This document shows, in pieces, positions 1 through 5,893 of a stretch of DNA of 5,893 nt. The position numbers and the translations under genes are program-made. The notes beneath the pieces were generated by a model, which had not been told where the DNA came from, ran no database searches, and saw only the letters and a list, made by a program, of their open reading frames with translations. The DNA is from Bacteroidota bacterium (GTDB lineage Bacteria; Bacteroidota; Bacteroidia; UKL13-3). The stretch's first letter is position 1. Each line of letters opens with the position of its first letter. The DNA lies in contig RDYC01000071.1 of NCBI GenBank assembly GCA_004293295.1, positions 1-5,893 on the forward strand. Direction: 5' to 3'.

Positions 1-3000
1 TGTTTCTGACAATAATGGATGCGAACATTCAATTTCAAAAAATAACCTTGTTGTAATCAATCCTGCTCAAGTAGTTAATTTTACAGGTAATAACCTATCT
101 AGTTGCAACCCACCACTTACATCCAGTTTTTTCTCTTCAGTTGCACCTGCCGGGAACTACACCTATTTATGGTCAACCAGCAACGGTCTTACCTCAACTT
201 CCGCTAATCCATCCTTTACATTCACAACCCCCGGAGAGTTTGATGTTACGTTAAAAGTAACCAATAGCCTTGGTTGTGTGGAAACCATAACAAAACCCAA
301 GTTTGTTAAAGTGCTAAATACCATTGCCAGTTTTAGTATATCACCGCAACCCGTTTGTTTAGGTGATGATATCAATTTAACCAATACATCAGTTCCTGAC
401 AGCCCAGGTGCAACATATAGTTGGAAAGTAAATAACTTACCAGTGGTTACAACCAAAAATCACAGAATTCTCAATCCTCCATTAGCATCATATAATATTA
501 CACTAACCCACTCATTTAATGGTTGTACCGCAACGTCCACTCAGCAAGTTACCGTGAACCCTTTGCCAGTTGTTAGCTTCACTGCACAGCCTGATATTTT
601 TTGTAAAGTACCAACTACAGTTCAGTTCACCAATACCACACCATCAGGTGCTGGTTATTTGTATTCTTGGGATTTCGGAAACGGGCAAACATCCACCAAC
701 GTCAATGGGAGTGCAACTTATAATAATCAAGATATTTATCAGGTTAAACTTAAAGCTACTGACGCAAATGGTTGTACTAAAGAAGCGACTAGCTTAGTAA
801 GGTACAGAAAACCAATTGCTGAAATAGAAGGCCAGAATTCAAAAACAGGTTGTAAACCCTACACAGCAAATTTTTCATTAACCATTTCGTCTGATCAGTT
901 TGTTAGCTATGAGTGGACTTATAATAATACAATAATTAGTACAAGTCGTGCATTTTCCTTCACATTCACAGATACCGGTAGATTTGTTGTTAAACTGAAA
1001 GTTGTGAATGCCGAAGGGTGCGAGATTTTTTTAGAAGACATTATAAGGGTTGGGCAAAAATTAAACCTTGACTTTAATGCTGACAAAAGAATAGGTTGCT
1101 ATAACGGGATTGAACCAGTTACATTAACAGGCATTGAGAATAGTGGGATACCAAATGTAAATTATTCTTATTCTTGGATAAACGAGAAGACAAAACCTGA
1201 TTCCATCGGTCATGGAGTAGGTTATGGAAAAGTTACTAATGTTGACTTTAAAGATACAGGACATTATAGGGTAAGGTTCATGGCTGATCATAATGGATGT
1301 ATTTCGGATACCAGTAAATCAAGGTATATTACAGTACATCCCGCACGAGCCTTTTTCCCTACCGTTGCGGTTAACTGTGCAAATGATACCATATTATTTG
1401 AAAATGAATCTTCGGGTAAAAATAAGTTCAAATGGTATTTTGGCGATGGGGACTCCTCAGAGTTAAGAGAGCCTAAACACAAGTATGATACATCAGGAAG
1501 GTATACAGTTATTTTAATGGCAATAGATACTGTTTTTAATTGTGCAGACACCATGTCGCGGCTTATCGTTCTTCCTGAGGCTCCAAGGTTAAACTTTTCA
1601 ACGTCAGGTAGTTTAGGCTGCGCCCCGTATAGGGTTACCCTTACCAACCTCACCACTGTGGGGCCAAACGCTTTTGGAATTGTTGCAACACAGTGGGTAG
1701 TTAATAAAAATACCTTTTATAATTCAAACACCGCAATAGCAACTATATTTAACCCAGGATATATTACCATTCAAATGAATCTAACAGATGCAAGGAATTG
1801 TAAGTATTCATTAAAAAGGGACTCAGTAATTAGAGTTGCCGGAGGTAATGCACGAATAGGCTTAACAGCAAACCGAGGCTGTATCCCTTTTGCAATAACC
1901 GCTTTTGATAGTTCAGTTACCGATTTCCCAGTAACTAGCAGGAAATGGGTTTGGTCGCCAACCGACAGCAATGTTACAGCGTTACCTTCCATCGGTTTAA
2001 CTTATTTAAAACCTGCAAAAGTGCAAGGTAATGGCTACGATGTTAAACTTACGGTTACTGATTCGCTCGGTTGTAAGTTTGACGCTACAAGAAAGGTAGT
2101 GCCAACTCAACCAATTGCTGATATGTCCATTTTAAGAAATCTTTCTTGCGGCAGTCAAATGATCACTTATCGTGCACCAACCACTACTGACAAAGTCTGC
2201 CCACCTGCTTCCTATAAATGGACAATTGCCGATCAGGAATTTTTGGGAAGTGCAGTAACAAGAAGCTATGCCCAATTAGATACATCAATAAAACTAAGTT
2301 TGCAAATCACCGATTCTAATGCTTGCGTTTCCAGCGTAGATACTACGATAAAAATTGATAACCGTAAGCCTAAAATTGGGTTTATAGCAACCCCTCAAAA
2401 ACTTGATTGCTATAAACCAGTTGTGCCTATTTCATTTTTCGATACATCTATTGTTGGTGCCAATCCTATAAACAAATGGGAGTGGCTTATTGGAAAAGAT
2501 ACCACTACAAAACGGCTAAAAAACCCTTCCGTAACGTTTCCTATTCCAGGGAATTACGCTGTAAGCTTGAAAATTACAGATTCGGTGGGCTGTGTTGATT
2601 CACTGAGGATTCCGGACTACCTTGTTATTGGAGGGCCTCTAGGAACTCATGATGTATCCCCGGACGAAGGTTGCGTTCCGCATAAGTCTACCTACAAGGT
2701 TCAATCTCCTAACGCTAAGTATATTATTTGGGATTTAGGTAACGGTAGAGTTGATTCGGTGAATAACTCTTTTTACGAATATACTTACGAACAGCCGGGT
2801 AGATATGCGCCTGTATTGACACTTGTTGATAGCAGTGGTACTTGTGATTTTGGCTACAAGGATATTGATACGATTATTGTTTTTGATTTACCTAATCCTG
2901 AGTTTACAAGCAATAGGGATGTGGTTTGTATTAACACTACCATCACATTTGAGAACACAACACCAGATAAAAACTTCATCAATAAATGGTTGTGGAAGAT

Positions 3001-4546
3001 AGACAGTACAGATGTGAGTGAGCAACAAGGGCCGGTACAAAAAGTTTTTTCAACCCCCGGTAAATATAAAATAACTTTGATAGCACAGGACAAAAATGGC
3101 TGCATTGATTCTATTGTTAAACCAGGTTTTATAACGGTTATTGATGATACCATCCCTCCGGCAATTCCAAATCCGCATAGGGCCACTGTAATTAGCAATG
3201 AGAGCAATCACTTTAACTTTACCAAAAACAGCGAAGTAGATTTTAAATCCTATAGGGTATATCACAACTATTTTAATGGATCACCCATCAATTATGCCAC
3301 AATTGATAACATTGAAGACTCTACCTATATCCAAACCAATATCAATACCTTAGTTAACCCATATAGTTATTCAGTTGCAGCCATTGACGTGTGTAATAAT
3401 ATTTCGGATGCTTCAAGAATACATACAACCGTTGAATTAACGGCCACACCTGCCATAAATGCCGTAGCCCTTAAATGGACACCTTACATTGGTTTTGATA
3501 CCATAAAACAATATGAAATATGGCGCAATAATTCAGACTCAGGCAACTTATTTGTTTATATTAATCAGGTATCAGGCGATAGTTTAGCATATATTGATAC
3601 TACGGTGACCTGTTTCACTACCTACTACTATAAAATTAAAACCATTGAACTTAATGGAAATAATGCCTTTAGCCAGAGCGATACCAGTGGTGCAGTGCCA
3701 ATTTATGAACCAACCATGCCTTCAACAAAAAATATCAGAGCCACAGTTGTTAATGATAGGTCGGTACTATTGCAATGGGCTAAACGCACCCATGAAATAA
3801 AATTCACTTATGTAATTTACAAAATGCGTGATGACGAAACCAGCCCTGTGCTGTTTAAAGAAGTAAACGATACTTTTTTGTTGGATTTAGATGTGGATGT
3901 AGATAACCATAGCTACACCTATTTTACCTATTTAAAAGATGCCTGCGGAGGATTAAGTCCAACAAGCAATATGGCTAAAACAATTCTGCTAAAAGTTGGG
4001 TTACAGGAAAATGATATCCTGAAGTACGATCCAATTATTCACTTTACAAAATACAGCCAATGGGAAAATGGAGTAGATAAATACAAAGCAGATTTCTATT
4101 ATGATTCGGCAAAAGCATTTAATCATGTTACCTTCCTCAATGAAACAGATACCCAGTTTTTTCATAAATATGTAAATTTGGAACAGATAGACTATTGTTA
4201 TAAGGTTACTGCATTTGAGCGCGATGGAAACCTGCAAACCAGTGAGTCGAATATAGCCTGTATCGAAACAAAACCAAGGCTTTATGCCCCAAATGTATTT
4301 ACCATAAACGATGATGGTTTAAATGACAAATTTGTATTAGGAGGTGTTTTCCTCGAATCTTACCACATAATTATTTATGATAGATGGGGTAAAGCAGTGT
4401 TTGAAAGCTTTGATATTCATGATAGTTGGGATGGTACAATTGCTGGCAAACCTGCACCCAATGATGTGTATGTTTACTTAGCAGAAGGTAAAGGACGAAA
4501 AAATCAACAAATTACCATAAAAGGTAATGTAACACTTATTAGGTAG
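1..4546 (+). CDS. Giant PKD-repeat surface protein with FN3-like region and type B T9SS sorting domain (5' end outside window)
   Basis: The reading frame is open from the left edge (first full codon at 2) to a TAG stop at 4544-4546, giving 1514 visible codons. The GTG at 278 is an internal valine codon, because the same repeat pattern continues unbroken upstream of it. Visible residues 25-1034 form 12 PKD-like repeats of about 65-78 residues. Repeat 7 has the classic W-Y-F-G-D-G core; repeats 4 and 12 have WDFGNG and WDLGNG. Residues 1051-1425 form four FN3-like segments, and residues 1426-1514 form a gliding-motility-associated C-terminal domain ending in KGNVTLIR. In known families that domain directs export through the outer membrane by the type IX secretion system. 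There is no catalytic motif, so a surface adhesin or matrix role is inferred, not shown. Alignment with the downstream paralog suggests that about 150 N-terminal residues, including the signal peptide, lie left of the window. No frameshift or internal stop is visible. Confidence 0.93.
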   Translation, partial: VSDNNGCEHSISKNNLVVINPAQVVNFTGNNLSSCNPPLTSSFFSSVAPAGNYTYLWSTSNGLTSTSANPSFTFTTPGEFDVTLKVTNSLGCVETITKPKFVKVLNTIASFSISPQPVCLGDDINLTNTSVPDSPGATYSWKVNNLPVVTTKNHRILNPPLASYNITLTHSFNGCTATSTQQVTVNPLPVVSFTAQPDIFCKVPTTVQFTNTTPSGAGYLYSWDFGNGQTSTNVNGSATYNNQDIYQVKLKATDANGCTKEATSLVRYRKPIAEIEGQNSKTGCKPYTANFSLTISSDQFVSYEWTYNNTIISTSRAFSFTFTDTGRFVVKLKVVNAEGCEIFLEDIIRVGQKLNLDFNADKRIGCYNGIEPVTLTGIENSGIPNVNYSYSWINEKTKPDSIGHGVGYGKVTNVDFKDTGHYRVRFMADHNGCISDTSKSRYITVHPARAFFPTVAVNCANDTILFENESSGKNKFKWYFGDGDSSELREPKHKYDTSGRYTVILMAIDTVFNCADTMSRLIVLPEAPRLNFSTSGSLGCAPYRVTLTNLTTVGPNAFGIVATQWVVNKNTFYNSNTAIATIFNPGYITIQMNLTDARNCKYSLKRDSVIRVAGGNARIGLTANRGCIPFAITAFDSSVTDFPVTSRKWVWSPTDSNVTALPSIGLTYLKPAKVQGNGYDVKLTVTDSLGCKFDATRKVVPTQPIADMSILRNLSCGSQMITYRAPTTTDKVCPPASYKWTIADQEFLGSAVTRSYAQLDTSIKLSLQITDSNACVSSVDTTIKIDNRKPKIGFIATPQKLDCYKPVVPISFFDTSIVGANPINKWEWLIGKDTTTKRLKNPSVTFPIPGNYAVSLKITDSVGCVDSLRIPDYLVIGGPLGTHDVSPDEGCVPHKSTYKVQSPNAKYIIWDLGNGRVDSVNNSFYEYTYEQPGRYAPVLTLVDSSGTCDFGYKDIDTIIVFDLPNPEFTSNRDVVCINTTITFENTTPDKNFINKWLWKIDSTDVSEQQGPVQKVFSTPGKYKITLIAQDKNGCIDSIVKPGFITVIDDTIPPAIPNPHRATVISNESNHFNFTKNSEVDFKSYRVYHNYFNGSPINYATIDNIEDSTYIQTNINTLVNPYSYSVAAIDVCNNISDASRIHTTVELTATPAINAVALKWTPYIGFDTIKQYEIWRNNSDSGNLFVYINQVSGDSLAYIDTTVTCFTTYYYKIKTIELNGNNAFSQSDTSGAVPIYEPTMPSTKNIRATVVNDRSVLLQWAKRTHEIKFTYVIYKMRDDETSPVLFKEVNDTFLLDLDVDVDNHSYTYFTYLKDACGGLSPTSNMAKTILLKVGLQENDILKYDPIIHFTKYSQWENGVDKYKADFYYDSAKAFNHVTFLNETDTQFFHKYVNLEQIDYCYKVTAFERDGNLQTSESNIACIETKPRLYAPNVFTINDDGLNDKFVLGGVFLESYHIIIYDRWGKAVFESFDIHDSWDGTIAGKPAPNDVYVYLAEGKGRKNQQITIKGNVTLIR
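2..775 (+). repeat. Paralogous block, copy A (partner at 5109-5882)
   Basis: This segment of the first gene aligns codon-for-codon with 5109-5882 in the second at a fixed offset of 5107 nt. Shared landmarks include FTGNNL, CNPPLTS, the YLW-x-TSNGLTST stretch, the FTFTT-x-G-x-FD-x-TLKVTN stretch, and WDFGNG. Third codon positions have diverged widely while the protein stays similar, so this is an old duplication kept under protein-level constraint rather than a recent copy. Confidence 0.85.
74..3103 (+). repeat. Array of 12 PKD-like repeats in the first protein
   Basis: These are protein-level tandem repeats with little DNA-level similarity between units. Approximate bounds are 74-277, 326-526, 572-775, 818-1021, 1067-1300, 1343-1543, 1589-1801, 1850-2074, 2117-2326, 2375-2593, 2642-2845 and 2897-3103. 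Each unit starts with an alternating hydrophobic strand (such as VSFTA or LDFNA), has a cysteine about 8-12 residues in, a central Trp (Y-x-W or K-W-x-W), a late G-x-Y/F-x-V-x-L strand, and ends in a Cys-terminated turn, usually (N/L/E)GC. A partial unit ending in NNGC precedes the array at 2-22. The fold is immunoglobulin-like. Most units have lost the canonical FGDG core, so profile searches may report fewer domains than are present. Confidence 0.85.
3152..4276 (+). other. Four FN3-like beta-sandwich segments
   Basis: After the last PKD-like repeat the pattern changes. Four segments of about 88-98 residues follow, at about 3152-3439, 3440-3703, 3704-3997 and 3998-4276. They share an early strand (ALKWTP and LLQWAK in the second and third), a Y-x-I/V-Y/W strand (YRVYHN, YEIWRN, YVIYKM), an acidic D-T/S-x-Y or D-T-x-x-L segment, and a late aromatic strand (YSYSVAAID, YYYKIKTIE, YTYFTYLKD, YCYKVTAFE). 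This matches fibronectin type III-like domains commonly found just before CHU_C sorting domains in Bacteroidota secreted proteins. The first and fourth segments lack the usual core Trp and are assigned by spacing and the late strand. They probably act as a stalk or spacer; no enzymatic residues are recognisable. Confidence 0.7.
4277..4543 (+). other. Gliding-motility-associated C-terminal domain (CHU_C type), type B T9SS sorting signal
   Basis: The last 89 residues begin RLYAPNVFTINDDGLNDKF and include YDRWGKAVFES, the WDGT-x3-GKPAP segment, the VYVYLAEG strand and the terminal KGNVTLIR. These are the hallmarks of the TIGR04131/PF13585 family: a PN-x-F-(T/S)-PNGDG-x-ND start, RWG, GWDG, GVYVY and a GN-(V/I)-TL-(I/L)-R end. 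In this family the domain targets the protein through the PorV/Sov-type T9SS outer-membrane machinery, and type B cargo is typically released or bound at the surface with SprF-type partners. One deviation is TINDDG in place of the common TPNGDG. The full-length match to the stop codon indicates an intact 3' end. Confidence 0.93.
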
Positions 4547-4557
4547 ATTAGCATTTT

Positions 4558-4586
4558 GTTGATATTCAACTTGTACAGTATTCTGT
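4558..4586. other. Two small adjacent inverted repeats after the first gene
   Basis: GTTGA-TAT-TCAAC (4558-4570) and ACAG-TATT-CTGT (4575-4586) are perfect short palindromic hairpins, 12 nt and 29 nt after the TAG stop. The stems are only 5 and 4 bp, AT-rich, and no T-run follows, so they are not a convincing intrinsic terminator. They could be chance or a weak 3'-end structure. No better terminator is visible between the two genes. Confidence 0.25.
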
Positions 4587-4601
4587 TATTTCATAACCCC
4601 G

Positions 4602-4632
4602 TTGATTTTATACATAAAAAATGGCATATTTG
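4602..4632 (+). promoter_or_regulatory. Possible Bacteroidota-type promoter upstream of the second gene
   Basis: TTG at 4602-4604 is followed after 20 nt by CATATTTG at 4625-4632. The Bacteroidota housekeeping consensus is TTG (-33) and TAnnTTTG (-7) with about 20 nt between them, so this matches in spacing and in all but the first base of the -7 box. Transcription would begin near 4637-4640, just upstream of the ATGs at 4642 and 4648 and after the ATG at 4635. In an AT-rich gap such matches can arise by chance. Confidence 0.35.
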
Positions 4633-4634
4633 AG

Positions 4635-5893
4635 ATGGTAAATGCACATGGTGAGAATCATATCCTTTTGTCTGTTTGTTGTACCGCCAATAAAACATCT
4701 GGGTGTAGTCCACTAACGGTTCAATTCACCAACAGCTCCACTGGCAGCCCAACATCCTTTTTATGGCGATTTGGAAATGGGAATACATCTGTACTTCAAA
4801 ATAGCACTTCAGCCACTTACACAACCCCGGGAACGTACACTGTCACTTTAATCATCAGTAACGGAACCGGCACAGATAGTTTGGTTAAAACAAATTACAT
4901 TACTGTTTTTGCCAATCCGGTAGCAAGTTTTAATCATGCAACTAACACAGGGTGTGCACCATTAGCAGTGCAATTCAACAATACTTCTGTTCCTGGAACA
5001 GGGGCCATTACACAATATTTATGGGATTTTGGTGATGGTAACCTAAGTGTTGCACAATCGCCTACACATACTTACAATAGTTCGGGTAGTAGAACGGTAA
5101 CAATGGCGGTTACTGATGTAAATGGGTGTCAACATGCGGTAACCTCACCGGGAGCTATAAACGTTACCCAAACGCAAACAGTTAGTTTTACTGGAAACAA
5201 TTTGTTTGCTTGTAATCCGCCATTAACGTCAAATTTCACCTCCACTGTTTCGCCCACCGGAAGTTACAGCTACTTATGGACAACAAGCAATGGGTTAACC
5301 TCTACCTTACCAAATCCTCAATTTACATTTACAACCGCTGGAAGTTTTGATATAACACTTAAAGTAACAAATGGGGCAGGGTGCTCAGAAACAATTGTTC
5401 AAAAAAAATATGTCAATATTTTGGGTATTGACGCGCAATTTAATCAAACAAAACCCACCATTTGCGTTGGCGACTCAGCCTACTTTATAAACACCTCAAC
5501 ACCAGACACTGCTGCTGCCAGTTACGTATGGAAGCTAAACGGAATTACCAGCTCAACCAATAAACAGTTTGCCATCCCACCATTGCCAGTTGGGCCACAA
5601 CAAGTTTCATTAACAATTAACTTGTTGGGATGCAGTGCCTCTGTGAATAAATCTATTACTATAAAAGCTAAACCTATTACAAGCTTTACAGCTATTCCAA
5701 ACTCCTTTTGTGCAATACCCGCTAAAATCCTTTTTAACAACACTTCAGCTGCGGGTAATGGTTTTCAATACCGTTGGGATTTCGGTAACGGCTTTACATC
5801 AAACAACTTTGTTGATTCAACCACATATAATACACTTACTGATCACACCGTCATACTTAAGGTGACGGATTCATCCGGCTGCTATGATACCAC
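4635..5893 (+). CDS. PKD-repeat surface protein, tandem paralog of the upstream gene (3' end outside window; N-terminus uncertain)
   Basis: Frame 3 is open from 4563 to the right edge. The only in-frame ATG before the first repeat is at 4635, giving 419 visible codons. Five PKD-like repeats follow, at about 4683-4875, 4923-5129, 5181-5384, 5433-5633 and 5679-5882; the second has a canonical WDFGDG core. The first begins TANKTSGCSPLTVQF, a typical opening of the first repeat in Bacteroidota T9SS cargo. From 5109 onward the protein aligns without net gaps to the first gene from position 2. By analogy the missing C-terminus should carry FN3-like segments and a T9SS sorting domain, but this is not seen. 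The N-terminus from 4635 (MVNAHGENHILLSVCC) is a poor signal peptide, lacking a basic n-region and a long hydrophobic core. A better one, MVRIISFCLFVV, lies in frame 1 from 4648, so a frameshift or 5' damage is possible. Coding of the repeat region is secure; the start is not. Confidence 0.85.
   Translation, partial: MVNAHGENHILLSVCCTANKTSGCSPLTVQFTNSSTGSPTSFLWRFGNGNTSVLQNSTSATYTTPGTYTVTLIISNGTGTDSLVKTNYITVFANPVASFNHATNTGCAPLAVQFNNTSVPGTGAITQYLWDFGDGNLSVAQSPTHTYNSSGSRTVTMAVTDVNGCQHAVTSPGAINVTQTQTVSFTGNNLFACNPPLTSNFTSTVSPTGSYSYLWTTSNGLTSTLPNPQFTFTTAGSFDITLKVTNGAGCSETIVQKKYVNILGIDAQFNQTKPTICVGDSAYFINTSTPDTAAASYVWKLNGITSSTNKQFAIPPLPVGPQQVSLTINLLGCSASVNKSITIKAKPITSFTAIPNSFCAIPAKILFNNTSAAGNGFQYRWDFGNGFTSNNFVDSTTYNTLTDHTVILKVTDSSGCYDT
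4642..4716 (+). other. Out-of-frame signal-peptide-like start for the second gene
   Basis: Frame 1 has ATGs at 4642 and 4648. From 4648 it reads MVRIISFCLFVV, with a basic residue followed by a nine-residue hydrophobic run, like the n- and h-regions of a Sec signal peptide. It then continues out of frame with the repeats as PPIKHLGVVH to a TAA at 4714-4716. Joining it to the TANKTSGC repeat in frame 3 needs a one-base addition (or equivalent) between about 4660 and 4690, where the T-run at 4666-4669 is a plausible indel site. This is more likely the displaced 5' end of the second gene than a separate small gene. No standard slippery heptamer for programmed -1 frameshifting is visible. Confidence 0.4.
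4683..5882 (+). repeat. Five visible PKD-like repeats of the second protein
   Basis: Repeat cores are LWRFGNG (first), LWDFGDG (second), YLWTTSNG (third), YVWKLNG (fourth) and YRWDFGNG (fifth). Repeats 2-5 each carry the early Cys and the terminal GC seen in the upstream protein. Repeat 1 has only the early Cys, ending in an NGTGTDS turn instead of NGC. Repeats 3, 4 and 5 correspond one-to-one with complete repeats 1, 2 and 3 of the first gene. Confidence 0.83.
5109..5882 (+). repeat. Paralogous block, copy B (partner at 2-775)
   Basis: This is the second-gene copy of the block described at 2-775. It runs from the VTDVNGC turn through the DSSGC turn and spans one repeat terminus plus three complete PKD-like repeats. 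The second gene has about 460 nt of coding sequence before this block, which predicts that the first gene extends about that far left of the window. Confidence 0.85.

Noticed and set aside
278..280. GTG as the start codon of the first gene
   Set aside because: The same frame is open to the left edge and encodes a complete PKD-like repeat that aligns with the paralog, so this is an internal valine codon.
570..797. Plus-strand 75-codon frame overlapping the first gene
   Set aside because: It is out of frame inside a PKD-like repeat, with low-complexity composition and no family resemblance.
1288..1656. Minus-strand open frame of 122 codons (and other antisense frames at 163-456, 1771-1992, 2854-3207, 3050-3265, 4001-4237 and 5522-5743)
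   Set aside because: All lie antisense to clearly coding repeat DNA, have no recognisable domain and no spacing consistent with genes; they are shadow frames.
4558..4586. Rho-independent terminator
   Set aside because: The stems are only 4-5 bp and AT-rich, with no trailing T-run.
4642..4716. Independent small peptide gene or programmed frameshift
   Set aside because: The peptide is only 22-24 codons and overlaps the start of the large gene, and no X-XXY-YYZ slippery heptamer in the correct phase is present; an indel is a simpler explanation.
1..5893. Mobile element, CRISPR array, RNA gene or defence system
   Set aside because: There are no transposase or nuclease motifs, no short regularly spaced DNA repeats, no tRNA/rRNA-like segments, and coding repeats fill the window almost completely.

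Overview
The window is AT-rich and carries two large open reading frames on the + strand, in tandem and both cut by the window edges. Both encode extracellular proteins built from PKD-like (polycystic kidney disease, immunoglobulin-fold) repeats. The first ends in a gliding-motility-associated C-terminal domain (CHU_C / TIGR04131 type), the sorting signal of type B cargo of the type IX secretion system (T9SS). That domain points to a member of the phylum Bacteroidota. I cannot name a genus; the style fits free-living or gliding lineages such as Chitinophagales, Cytophagales, Sphingobacteriales or Flavobacteriales.

Layout: (1) From the left edge to 4546 lies the 3' portion of a giant surface protein, with 1514 codons visible. 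It has the tail of one PKD-like repeat, 12 complete PKD-like repeats (74-3103), four FN3-like beta-sandwich segments (3152-4276) and the type B sorting domain (4277-4543). (2) The gap downstream (4547 to about 4640) holds two small hairpins and a plausible Bacteroidota-type promoter, but no convincing intrinsic terminator. (3) From about 4635/4648 to the right edge runs the 5' part of a second PKD-repeat gene, with five repeats visible.

The two genes are tandem paralogs. Codons 2-775 of the first align with 5109-5882 of the second at a constant offset of 5107 nt with no net insertion or deletion. By hand count, protein identity changes from repeat to repeat (about 71%, 36% and 49% in three successive repeats). 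By this alignment the first gene should begin roughly 460 nt left of the window.

The oddest spot is the start of the second gene. The mature protein reads in frame 3, but the best signal-peptide-like stretch reads in frame 1, which suggests a small indel, a sequencing error or a decaying 5' end. Both proteins are probably T9SS-exported surface adhesins or matrix proteins; this is inferred from architecture only. I found no RNA genes, CRISPR array, mobile element or enzyme, and nothing that amounts to a new multi-gene system.
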